Shown here: piece by piece, positions 1 through 6,053 of the stretch
Layout: each line of letters begins with the position of its first letter
Numbering within the stretch: the stretch's first letter is position 1
Origin: Hyphomicrobiales bacterium
GTDB lineage: Bacteria; Pseudomonadota; Alphaproteobacteria; Rhizobiales; Aestuariivirgaceae
Assembly (NCBI GenBank): GCA_003151375.1
Contig: PLXI01000258.1
Location: forward strand, 178 to 7,559
Reading direction: 5' to 3'
DNA length: 7,382 nt
Notes under the pieces: model-generated
What the model was told of the DNA's origin: nothing
Database searches by the model: none
Seen by the model: the letters and a program-made list of their open reading frames with translations, nothing else
Position numbers and translations under genes: made by a program

Positions 1-450
1 GGCGATGCCTATCACGTCACCGCGCCTAGTGAAGATGGCGATGGTGCTTACCGTTGTATGCAAGCGGCTTTGCGCCGGGCCCAGATTGATGCCACAGAAA
101 TCGATTATGTGAATGCCCATGGCACATCAACGCCTTTGGGCGATGAGATAGAGCTGAAAGCCGTTGAACGCCTGCTGGGCAATGCGGCCTCAAAAATTTC
201 AATGTCTTCCACCAAATCAGCTGTTGGCCATTTGCTTGGTGCGGCAGGTGCGGTTGAGGCGATCTTCTCGGTTCTGGCGATGCGCGACAATATATGTCCA
301 CCAACTTTGAATTTGGATAACCCCTCAGTGCAAACAGCAATTGACTTGGTGCCGAAGGTTGCCAAGAAAAAAGCCATCAACACAGTTCTGTCAAATTCAT
401 TTGGTTTTGGTGGCACCAATGCCAGCCTGATCATGCGCCGCCACGCGTGA
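1..450 (+). CDS. fabF: 3-oxoacyl-[acyl-carrier-protein] synthase II, C-terminal part (5' end outside window)
   Basis: This is the C-terminal 149 residues of a beta-ketoacyl-ACP synthase; the frame is open from base 1 and stops with TGA at 448-450. The enzyme elongates fatty acids in the cytoplasm by decarboxylative condensation of malonyl-ACP with acyl-ACP. Both catalytic histidines of the Cys-His-His triad are visible: H40 in NAHGTSTPLGD (codon at 118-120) and H77 in SAVGHLLGAAGAVEA (codon at 229-231). The C-terminal glycine-rich SNSFGFGGTNAS loop is also present. The nucleophilic cysteine lies upstream of the window. The opening residues DAYHVTAP match the family about two thirds of the way along a protein of roughly 410-420 residues. 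FabF rather than FabB is favoured by the motif wording and by the following mltG, the usual neighbour in alphaproteobacteria. acpP would be expected just upstream, but this cannot be seen. Confidence 0.96.
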   Translation, partial: GDAYHVTAPSEDGDGAYRCMQAALRRAQIDATEIDYVNAHGTSTPLGDEIELKAVERLLGNAASKISMSSTKSAVGHLLGAAGAVEAIFSVLAMRDNICPPTLNLDNPSVQTAIDLVPKVAKKKAINTVLSNSFGFGGTNASLIMRRHA

Positions 451-465
451 ACCGGTTAAAAGCTG

Positions 466-471
466 AGGAGG
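466..471 (+). promoter_or_regulatory. Shine-Dalgarno sequence of mltG
   Basis: A perfect AGGAGG lies 9 nt before the GTG at 481 and sits in the only sizeable gap of the window, the 30 nt after fabF. It decides the start of mltG: a GTG start at 481, with a second GTG directly after it at 484. I see no promoter in the gap, so mltG is probably co-transcribed with fabF. Confidence 0.75.
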
Positions 472-480
472 CCTTGCGCA

Positions 481-1692
481 GTGGTGAGAGATAAAGATCC
501 CATTACCCGCGTGTCAGAGCCTGTGCGCTTTAAACCCCGCAAGCGCTCGTTCTGGCGTGTCATCATCCGGATGTTTGGACTTATTGTTCTTATTGGTGCG
601 GTTCTCGTTGGCGCTTTAGCTTGGGCTGGGTTTACACTCTCAGCATCTGGCCCGCTTGCGGCCAAGAAAATTGTGCAAATTCCTAAAACTGCAGATCGTC
701 TCGCCATTGCAACCCAGTTGCAACAAGAGGGCGTTATCTCAGGCACGCGCCTGTTTTCGGCGGCCGCTTTGGTGGATGAGCAACTGCGCCATGCCCATTT
801 AAAAACCGGCGAATATGAATTTCCAGCCAATGCCAGCATGGCGGTGGTGCTCTCAATGTTGGGCCGTGGTGACGTAGTCAAATACAAAGTCACGATCCCT
901 GAGGGTTGGACCAGCTTGATGGTGGTGAACCGCCTGAATGAGCAGGAAGAGCTTGATGGCCAAGTCAGCGCCACTCCAGCCGAAGGCACATTGTTGCCAG
1001 AAACTTACGTTGTTACCAGAGGTTATCCCCGTGACAAGCTGTTGGCGGACATGGCAGCAGCCCAAAGCAAAATCTTGGAAAATGTTACCGCGCAAATTCA
1101 GCCCGGCTCGCCGGTGAAAACCAAAGAGGATGTCGTCACCCTTGCTTCTATTGTGGAAAAAGAAACTGGTGTGCCCCAAGAGCGCCCTGAAGTTGCAGCG
1201 GTTTTTCTCAACAGGCTCAAACAGCACATGCGTTTGCAATCTGATCCTACCGTAATTTACGGAATTGTTGCCGGAGCGGGCAAGCTTGATCGCCCCATCA
1301 CCAAAGATGACCTTGATAGCGAAACGCCTTACAACACCTATGTGATTGACGGACTTCCGCCCGGGCCAATCGCCAATCCCGGCAAGGCAGCAATTGAAGC
1401 GGTGCTTAATCCGGCCAATGTGCCGTATCTCTATTTTGTGGCCAATGGCACTGGCGGCCATGCCTTTGCTTCAACGCTGGAAGAACACAATGCCAATGTG
1501 AAAAAATGGCGTAGTCTGAATGGATCAGCTGATCCTGCACTGTCGGTAAAGCCCGCCGTTGCCCCGCCGACCGCGGCGCCCACCACAGCGCCATTGTCCA
1601 ACACTGTTACTGTGCCAGATGCAACGCCGCCAGCTAATCCAGCGCCAGTTGCAACGCCAAAAAAGAAACTGAAGAAGCCACCACTTCCATGA
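481..1692 (+). CDS. mltG: Endolytic peptidoglycan transglycosylase MltG (YceG family)
   Basis: This 403-residue inner-membrane lytic transglycosylase cleaves nascent glycan strands and is thought to act as a terminase of peptidoglycan polymerisation. The N-terminus is basic (RFKPRKRSFWRVIIR, about 17-30), followed by one membrane helix at about 32-52, so the catalytic part faces the periplasm. The YceG domain spans about 65-345. E226 in LASIVEKET corresponds to the catalytic glutamate of E. coli MltG (E218). Further family motifs are LNRL (243-246), QSDPTVIYG (253-261), TPYNTY (282-287), GLPPGPIANPG (291-301) and HAFASTLEEHN (327-337). Residues about 350-403 form a Pro/Ala/Thr-rich, probably disordered tail ending in a lysine-rich stretch. 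The GTG start at 481 is chosen because an AGGAGG lies 9 nt upstream. The stop codon overlaps the ATG of yicC (ATGA, 1689-1692), which suggests translational coupling. The lysine codons near the end contain an A AAA AAG heptamer, described under findings. Confidence 0.96.
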   Translation: MVRDKDPITRVSEPVRFKPRKRSFWRVIIRMFGLIVLIGAVLVGALAWAGFTLSASGPLAAKKIVQIPKTADRLAIATQLQQEGVISGTRLFSAAALVDEQLRHAHLKTGEYEFPANASMAVVLSMLGRGDVVKYKVTIPEGWTSLMVVNRLNEQEELDGQVSATPAEGTLLPETYVVTRGYPRDKLLADMAAAQSKILENVTAQIQPGSPVKTKEDVVTLASIVEKETGVPQERPEVAAVFLNRLKQHMRLQSDPTVIYGIVAGAGKLDRPITKDDLDSETPYNTYVIDGLPPGPIANPGKAAIEAVLNPANVPYLYFVANGTGGHAFASTLEEHNANVKKWRSLNGSADPALSVKPAVAPPTAAPTTAPLSNTVTVPDATPPANPAPVATPKKKLKKPPLP

Positions 1693-2588
1693 CGATTGCA
1701 TCTCATACGATAACCTCAATGACCGGCTTTGCCCGTGCGAGCGGTAGCCATGACGGACAGGCTTTTGCTTGGGAACTCAAAAGCGTGAATGGCAAATCGC
1801 TGGATTTGCGCTTGCGTCTGCCCACGGGTTTTGACCATTTGGAAATTCAGGCGCGTCAGGCCTTGGCGCAGGTTTTAAAACGCGGCAATGTGCAGGTGAA
1901 CCTCACCGTCACTGAAATCGGTGGTGCCACCAAACTTGCGATCAACCGTGATGTGCTTCAGGCCTATGTGGCTTTGGCCAAGGATTTGCAAAAGCAAGTG
2001 GGCGGGCCAGATATTTCTACCGAAGCATTGCTGAACATGAAGGGCGTTGTGGAAATGGCCGCAACGCAGACAGATGAAACAGTCTTGGCCGCCAGAGACA
2101 AGGAAATTCTGAAGTCTTTGGATGTGGCGATTGCAGCGCTGGCCACCGCGCGTCAAGCCGAAGGTGCAAAACTTTCGGCCATCATAAGCGCCCAGCTAGA
2201 TCAAATCGCTGAACTTCACCAACGCGCGACTGCTAACCCTTCGCGCAAAGCCGATGCCATCAAGGCACGGCTGCGCGAACAAGTGGCGAGCTTGCTGGAA
2301 GCGGGCATGGTGGATGAGCAGCGCCTCGCGCAGGAGGCAGCCCTTCTGGCCACCAAGGCAGACATACAAGAAGAGCTTGATCGGCTTGGGGTTCACATCT
2401 CAGCTGCCAAATTATTGCTGGCATCACGGGAGCCTGTGGGTCGTAAATTCGATTTTCTGTCGCAAGAGTTTAACCGTGAGGCCAATACGCTCTGTTCAAA
2501 AGCGGGTGATGCGGGCTTGACCGCAATCGGTCTTGACCTCAAAACCGTCATCGACCAGATGCGAGAGCAGGTTCAGAACATTGAATAA
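1689..2588 (+). CDS. yicC: YicC/YloC family endoribonuclease
   Basis: This 299-residue protein belongs to the YicC family, whose members in E. coli and Bacillus subtilis (YloC) have been described as cytoplasmic endoribonucleases involved in RNA turnover. The N-terminal domain begins with SMTGFAR (10-16) and continues with ELKSVNGKSLDLRLRLP (29-45), the family's most conserved block. The middle (about 130-240) is helical and charged, with a likely coiled-coil character. The C-terminal DUF1732 domain holds the second signature, GRKFDFLSQEFNREANTLCSKA (251-271, family form KLDFL.QE.NREANT..SK). Length is normal for the family. The start at 1689 gives an ATGA overlap with mltG. A second in-frame ATG at 1719, directly before TGFAR, would give a protein 10 residues shorter and cannot be excluded, because many relatives begin close to SMTGFAR. 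The 3' end overlaps the likely gmk start. A yicC-gmk pair is common in bacteria. Confidence 0.94.
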   Translation: MTIASHTITSMTGFARASGSHDGQAFAWELKSVNGKSLDLRLRLPTGFDHLEIQARQALAQVLKRGNVQVNLTVTEIGGATKLAINRDVLQAYVALAKDLQKQVGGPDISTEALLNMKGVVEMAATQTDETVLAARDKEILKSLDVAIAALATARQAEGAKLSAIISAQLDQIAELHQRATANPSRKADAIKARLREQVASLLEAGMVDEQRLAQEAALLATKADIQEELDRLGVHISAAKLLLASREPVGRKFDFLSQEFNREANTLCSKAGDAGLTAIGLDLKTVIDQMREQVQNIE

Positions 2589-3231
2589 GACAACCGCCAA
2601 ACCGGTGATTTCAAGACGCGGGCTTTTGCTCGTGATGTCGTCACCTTCTGGCGCTGGCAAGACGACACTCTCGCGCAAGCTTCTGGCCACTGATGCCAAC
2701 ATCACCTTGTCGGTGTCAGTGACCACGCGGCCAAAGCGGCCAGGCGAAGTGGAAGGCGAGGATTATCACTTCCTCTCTAAAGTGCAGTTTGCCCAAATGG
2801 TGCAGCGTGGCGAATTGCTGGAATGGGCAACGGTTTTCGGCAACATGTATGGCACGCCCAAAGCACCTGTTGAAAAAGCATTGATTGCGGGGCGCGATGT
2901 GCTGTTTGATATTGATTGGCAGGGTACACAGCAATTGGCCCAAGCCATGGAAGATGATGTGGTGCGGATTTTCATTCTGCCGCCCGATGCAGAAACGCTG
3001 CAAGACCGGCTCATCAATCGCCAGCAAGACAGCGCCTTAATCATTGCCAAGCGCATGGCCAAAGCCCCTGATGAAATCAGCCATTGGGCGGAATATGAAT
3101 ATGTGATTGTTAATTCCGAAATTGAAAAGGCCTTCAGCGAAGTCTGCGCCGTGTTGCAGGCGGAACGATTGAAACGCAAACGCCAAGTGGGCCTCGCTGG
3201 CTTTGTGCGTGAGTTGACAGCGAAGTTGTAA
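2581..3231 (+). CDS. gmk: Guanylate kinase, probable TTG start
   Basis: This enzyme phosphorylates GMP to GDP with ATP in the cytoplasm and is essential in most bacteria. With the TTG start at 2581 it has 216 residues, close to the usual 200-220. The P-loop is SSPSGAGKTT (20-29). The GMP-binding region follows with SVSVTTRPKRPGEVEGEDYHFL (44-65) and GELLEWATVFGNMYGTP (77-93). DVLFDIDWQGTQQL (107-118 plus flank) and the lid-region RQQDSALIIAKRM (147-159) complete the fold, and YEYVIVNSE (172-180) is the usual late motif. The frame also holds an ATG at 2533, but that start would add 16 residues unlike the family and lie deep inside yicC. TTG 2581 has AGCAGG 9 nt upstream, overlaps yicC by 8 nt, and places RRGLLLVMSSPSG at the usual distance from the N-terminus. 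A GTG at 2605 is the next alternative but has no visible ribosome binding site. Confidence 0.94.
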   Translation: MNKTTAKPVISRRGLLLVMSSPSGAGKTTLSRKLLATDANITLSVSVTTRPKRPGEVEGEDYHFLSKVQFAQMVQRGELLEWATVFGNMYGTPKAPVEKALIAGRDVLFDIDWQGTQQLAQAMEDDVVRIFILPPDAETLQDRLINRQQDSALIIAKRMAKAPDEISHWAEYEYVIVNSEIEKAFSEVCAVLQAERLKRKRQVGLAGFVRELTAKL

Positions 3232-3242
3232 AACTCACAACT
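3224..3242. other. Weak inverted repeat at the gmk/rsmA convergent junction
   Basis: A 6-bp perfect inverted repeat (AGTTGT at 3224-3229 and ACAACT at 3237-3242, 7-nt loop) spans both stop codons. A second overlapping pairing is possible between GAGTTG at 3211-3216 and CAACTC at 3238-3243. The stems are short and AT-rich, and no T-run follows on either strand, so this is not a convincing intrinsic terminator. It is recorded because it is the only structure at the convergence point. Confidence 0.25.
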
Positions 3243-4065
3243 CCAGCGCCAGTCTTGCGAAATCTGCTGCACGCAAAGTCTCGGCCCTGGCCGTTGGGTC
3301 TAATCCGAGTTTCGCCAACACCGCTTCTGGCTCAGCAAACACTGACTTCAAACTTTGCCGCAACATTTTGCGGCGTTGACCAAATCCAGCCGCTGTAACA
3401 CGCTCCAACTTGCCCACTTCACACGTTGGCTCGCAAACCGCCCGTGGCACAAGCTGCACAATGGAACTTGTAACTTTGGGAGGTGGTGTAAAAGCTGAAC
3501 GATTCACATCAAACAGCTTCTTGGCTTCACACCGCCACTGGCTGATGACTGATAAACGGCCATAGGCTTCTTCATCGGGCTTGGCCGCAATGCGTTGCGC
3601 CACTTCTTTTTGGAACATGAGAGTGAGGGACGAAAACCATGGCGGCCATGGCCCGTCGGTCAGCCAACCAATCAATAGAGGTGTGGCAATGTTATAGGGC
3701 AGATTAGCCACAATCTGCGCCGGCCCATCAAGCAGCGCGCGCCAATCAATCTCCAATGCGTCACCCTCGATAACTTGCAGGCGGCCGGGATAGTGTGCGG
3801 CAATTTCTGCCAAGGCCGGAAGTGCGCGGCGGTCACGCTCCACTGCGATCACTTTTTTTGCGCCTTCAGCCAGCAATGCGCGGGTGAGGCCACCTGGCCC
3901 CGGCCCAATTTCAACGACAGTGCGATTTTCAAACGGGCCAGCGGCGCGGGCGATTCGGCGCGTGAGATTAAGATCAAACAGAAAATTCTGGCCCAGAGCT
4001 TTTTTTGCACCCAGCTGATGGGCCTCAATCACCTCGCGCAGCGGCGGCAGGCCATCATCACTCAT
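3235..4065 (-). CDS. rsmA: 16S rRNA (adenine(1518)-N(6)/adenine(1519)-N(6))-dimethyltransferase RsmA (KsgA)
   Basis: This 276-residue methyltransferase dimethylates two adjacent adenines in the 3'-terminal hairpin of 16S rRNA late in 30S assembly, using S-adenosylmethionine. Visible elements in order are KALGQNFL (22-29), SAM motif I EIGPGPGGLT (52-61), the acidic ribose-binding residue E77 in AVERD, GDAL (101-104), the catalytic NLPYN (121-125), FTPPPKV (192-198), and the C-terminal FGQRRKMLRQSLK (228-240). Length and all motifs are as expected for an active enzyme. The ATG at 4065 overlaps the pdxA stop (ATGA at 4062-4065). I see no good Shine-Dalgarno sequence before it, so translation probably depends on coupling. 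It is the last gene of the minus-strand cluster and ends 3 nt from the end of gmk. In E. coli, rsmA likewise follows lptD-surA-pdxA, but the apaG-apaH genes found next there are absent here. Confidence 0.97.
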   Translation of the reverse strand: MSDDGLPPLREVIEAHQLGAKKALGQNFLFDLNLTRRIARAAGPFENRTVVEIGPGPGGLTRALLAEGAKKVIAVERDRRALPALAEIAAHYPGRLQVIEGDALEIDWRALLDGPAQIVANLPYNIATPLLIGWLTDGPWPPWFSSLTLMFQKEVAQRIAAKPDEEAYGRLSVISQWRCEAKKLFDVNRSAFTPPPKVTSSIVQLVPRAVCEPTCEVGKLERVTAAGFGQRRKMLRQSLKSVFAEPEAVLAKLGLDPTARAETLRAADFARLALEL

Positions 4066-5069
4066 GTGGAACGCTGCGCCATATCAGCCGCCAATTTAAT
4101 CGCCGCAATCAAACTATCAGCGCGCGCCGTTCCTGTACCCGCCAAATTCAACGCTGTGCCATGGTCTGGCGATGTGCGGATGAAGGGCAGGCCGAGTGTC
4201 ACATTCACCCCACCATGAAAATCCAGCGTCTTGACCGGGATCAACGCTTGATCGTGATACATGCATAAAATGGCATCGTAATTGGCACGCGCCTCAGCAT
4301 GAAAAGCTGTGTCTGCAGGAACTGGCCCAGTGACATCCAGCCCCATGCGCTGCAATTGGGCCACAGCTGGTTCAATGATGGTTTTATCCTCAAGCCCCAT
4401 GGCACCATTCTCACCTGCGTGAGGGTTAAGCCCCGTCACCCATAGTCTTGGATGGATAATGCCAAACCAGTGTTGCAAGCTCTGCGCCACGACGCGCGCT
4501 TGCGCCACAATCGCCTCAGTGGTGAGCAGTACTGGCACTTGCGCCAACGGCACATGCACGGTGACGGGCACAGCGCGAAGCCCACCTGCCACCAACATCA
4601 TAACTTCTTGAATGGGGGCGGCAGCCGTGGTGGCAACGCTGGCCAAAAAATCTGTGTGGCCTTGATGACGAAAGCCAACAGCATAAAGTGCGTCCTTATG
4701 AATTGGGTTGGTGACTAACGCGCTACAGCGCCCGTCAAGACACAGACTTGCCGCCAGCTTGATCACATCAATCACATGCTGTGAATTGCGTGTGTCGATC
4801 CAAGCAGCGCGTGAGGCTTTGGGCTGGGGTACATCCAATATCGGAATTGCAGAGCCGAACACTTCATGGGCCTGGGATGGATCTTCGATTTGCGTAGCAG
4901 GGATTTGCACTCCCGCTTGGAAAATCCGCGCCACAAAATCCCGTGCGTCACCAATCAGAAAAAAACAGTTTGCATCGTCTGTGTGTAATTCCGCCCAGGC
5001 CTTGGCGGTGATTTCTGGCGCTATGCTGGCTGGCTCACCGCAAGTGAGTGCGATAGGGGGCCGCGTCAT
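4062..5069 (-). CDS. pdxA: 4-hydroxythreonine-4-phosphate dehydrogenase PdxA
   Basis: This 335-residue enzyme oxidises 4-hydroxy-L-threonine phosphate with NAD(P)+ in the DXP-dependent pyridoxal 5'-phosphate pathway; the product is condensed by PdxJ. The three divalent-metal histidines of the family can be placed at H138 in GHTDFLA, H217 in GLNPHAGENG and H272 in CMYHDQ (E. coli H166, H211, H266). The late block GVNVTLGLPFIRTSPDHGTALNLAGTG (about 287-313) is fully typical. The N-terminal motif is unusual: TCGEPASIAPEI (9-20) where the family normally has T.GDPAGIGPE, so two conserved glycines are Ser and Ala here. Length is normal and the frame is intact, so I still call it functional, with that reservation. 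A PdxA2-type paralogue is less likely because the gene sits between surA and rsmA, the position of the biosynthetic pdxA in E. coli. Its start overlaps the surA stop, and its stop overlaps the rsmA start, both as ATGA. Confidence 0.95.
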   Translation of the reverse strand: MTRPPIALTCGEPASIAPEITAKAWAELHTDDANCFFLIGDARDFVARIFQAGVQIPATQIEDPSQAHEVFGSAIPILDVPQPKASRAAWIDTRNSQHVIDVIKLAASLCLDGRCSALVTNPIHKDALYAVGFRHQGHTDFLASVATTAAAPIQEVMMLVAGGLRAVPVTVHVPLAQVPVLLTTEAIVAQARVVAQSLQHWFGIIHPRLWVTGLNPHAGENGAMGLEDKTIIEPAVAQLQRMGLDVTGPVPADTAFHAEARANYDAILCMYHDQALIPVKTLDFHGGVNVTLGLPFIRTSPDHGTALNLAGTGTARADSLIAAIKLAADMAQRST

Positions 5070-6052
5070 TGCGCATAGCTCGGATCTTTATATTCAATAA
5101 CCGCTTCTTTGCGCATCTGGGCAGTGTATTGCTTTTCAGCTTCGGTGTAACGATCATTCAATACCACGCTTTCGACTTGTTCGCGCGTTGGCATTGTCAC
5201 GCTGACTGGTGGTGGTGTAACGGTGCGTGAACCGCAGAGCACCAAAAGCTGTAAGCCCCCGGCATAGCGCATGGGGCCAACCGCGTGGCCAACACCGTGC
5301 TGCTTTATAATTTCAAGCATCTTTGGCGGCAGCTTTCGAGCATCAGCCTCAATTTTCTTGCCAAGTTGCACATTGAATATGCCTGCCGAGGCCTCCTTGA
5401 AGCCGGCACAGGATTTCATTTTTTGCGCAACTTGACCTGCCTCAGCAGCGCGTGATTGCAACAGCCCTGGGTCAGTGCCATCGACTGGAAAATTAATTTC
5501 CTGCAATTGCAAAACTTGTACTGGCTGGCGGCTTGGGTCTTTTTCCATTTGCGCGGCGCGACCTTGTAGCTCGGTCTTCACCTCAGCAAGTTTTTTGTCA
5601 ACATCCGCCGGGCTCGCTGTAAGTTTGACATGATATTTGACCAGCAAGAGCCGCGAGAAAGACATCTGTGCCGCCGAATATTGGACAACACTCGCCTCCG
5701 ACAGGCCCAAGCTGGTGAGTTTGCTTGCCAGTCCCGCGCGGTCAGTTTTCAACGCCTGCGCGATATTGCCCAGACGTTCATCTAAATCTTGGGTTGTCGG
5801 ATCTATTTTCAGAAGCTTTGCTTCGTCGATTTTCACAAAATCATCGATCAGATTGTTGAGGACAACCTTACGCGCTAATCGCGCTGGATCATTGCTGCCC
5901 AGCAGTCCCATCAACTTGATCCGTTGGTCAATATCAAAATTGGTAATTGGGTGATCATTCACAATCGCTATGACGGCCTCTTGTGCCAATGACGGCAGCG
6001 GCGCAAAAACTACGGCCAATGCGAAGGCGATAACAAAAATGAAACGGTTCAT
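5066..6052 (-). CDS. surA: SurA-like periplasmic chaperone (peptidylprolyl isomerase family)
   Basis: This 328-residue protein has a clear Sec signal peptide: a short basic start, a hydrophobic core at about 4-18, and a likely cleavage after SLA23. Mature residues about 26-165 form the SurA N-terminal chaperone domain, opening with AVIAIVNDHPITNFDIDQRI (26-45) and the LNNLIDDFVKIDEAK helix (65-79). Residues about 178-276 align in outline with one parvulin (PpiC-type) domain, but the usual GGDLG-like signature is not seen, so isomerase activity is doubtful. A C-terminal helix (about 290-320) follows. E. coli SurA is longer (428 residues) with two parvulin domains. Two cysteines, C215 and C273, lie in the parvulin-like region. 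The role inferred is escorting unfolded outer-membrane proteins to the Bam complex. The adjacent lptD supports this, as LptD is a known SurA client in E. coli. The start is 1 nt after the lptD stop, and the stop overlaps pdxA. Confidence 0.88.
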   Translation of the reverse strand: MNRFIFVIAFALAVVFAPLPSLAQEAVIAIVNDHPITNFDIDQRIKLMGLLGSNDPARLARKVVLNNLIDDFVKIDEAKLLKIDPTTQDLDERLGNIAQALKTDRAGLASKLTSLGLSEASVVQYSAAQMSFSRLLLVKYHVKLTASPADVDKKLAEVKTELQGRAAQMEKDPSRQPVQVLQLQEINFPVDGTDPGLLQSRAAEAGQVAQKMKSCAGFKEASAGIFNVQLGKKIEADARKLPPKMLEIIKQHGVGHAVGPMRYAGGLQLLVLCGSRTVTPPPVSVTMPTREQVESVVLNDRYTEAEKQYTAQMRKEAVIEYKDPSYAQ

Positions 6053-6053
6053 G

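Noticed and set aside
456..989. 177-residue antisense open frame opposite mltG
   Set aside because: It lies entirely opposite well-supported mltG coding sequence and shows no recognisable domain.
853..1461. 202-residue antisense open frame opposite mltG
   Set aside because: It is the longest shadow frame, but it is rich in Cys, His and Arg in a way typical of antisense translation, and the mltG sense strand carries all the conserved motifs.
1528..1689. Possible foreign or repeat origin of the Pro/Ala-rich 3' end of mltG
   Set aside because: Low-complexity Pro/Ala/Lys tails are common on alphaproteobacterial MltG proteins; short repeated GCAACGCC words follow from the amino-acid bias.
2254..2520. 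88-residue open frame within yicC on the same strand
   Set aside because: It overlaps the conserved C-terminal YicC domain in another frame, and its Trp/Arg-rich composition is typical of an out-of-frame read.
2533..2580. Upstream ATG extension of gmk
   Set aside because: The added residues are unlike guanylate kinase N-termini and are encoded by conserved yicC sequence; TTG 2581 fits better.
3224..3242. Bidirectional intrinsic terminator between gmk and rsmA
   Set aside because: The stem is only 6 bp and AT-rich, with no T-run on either strand; it is listed only as a weak inverted repeat.
3775..4218. 147-residue plus-strand frame opposite rsmA and pdxA
   Set aside because: It runs across the junction of two well-supported minus-strand genes and has no recognisable features.
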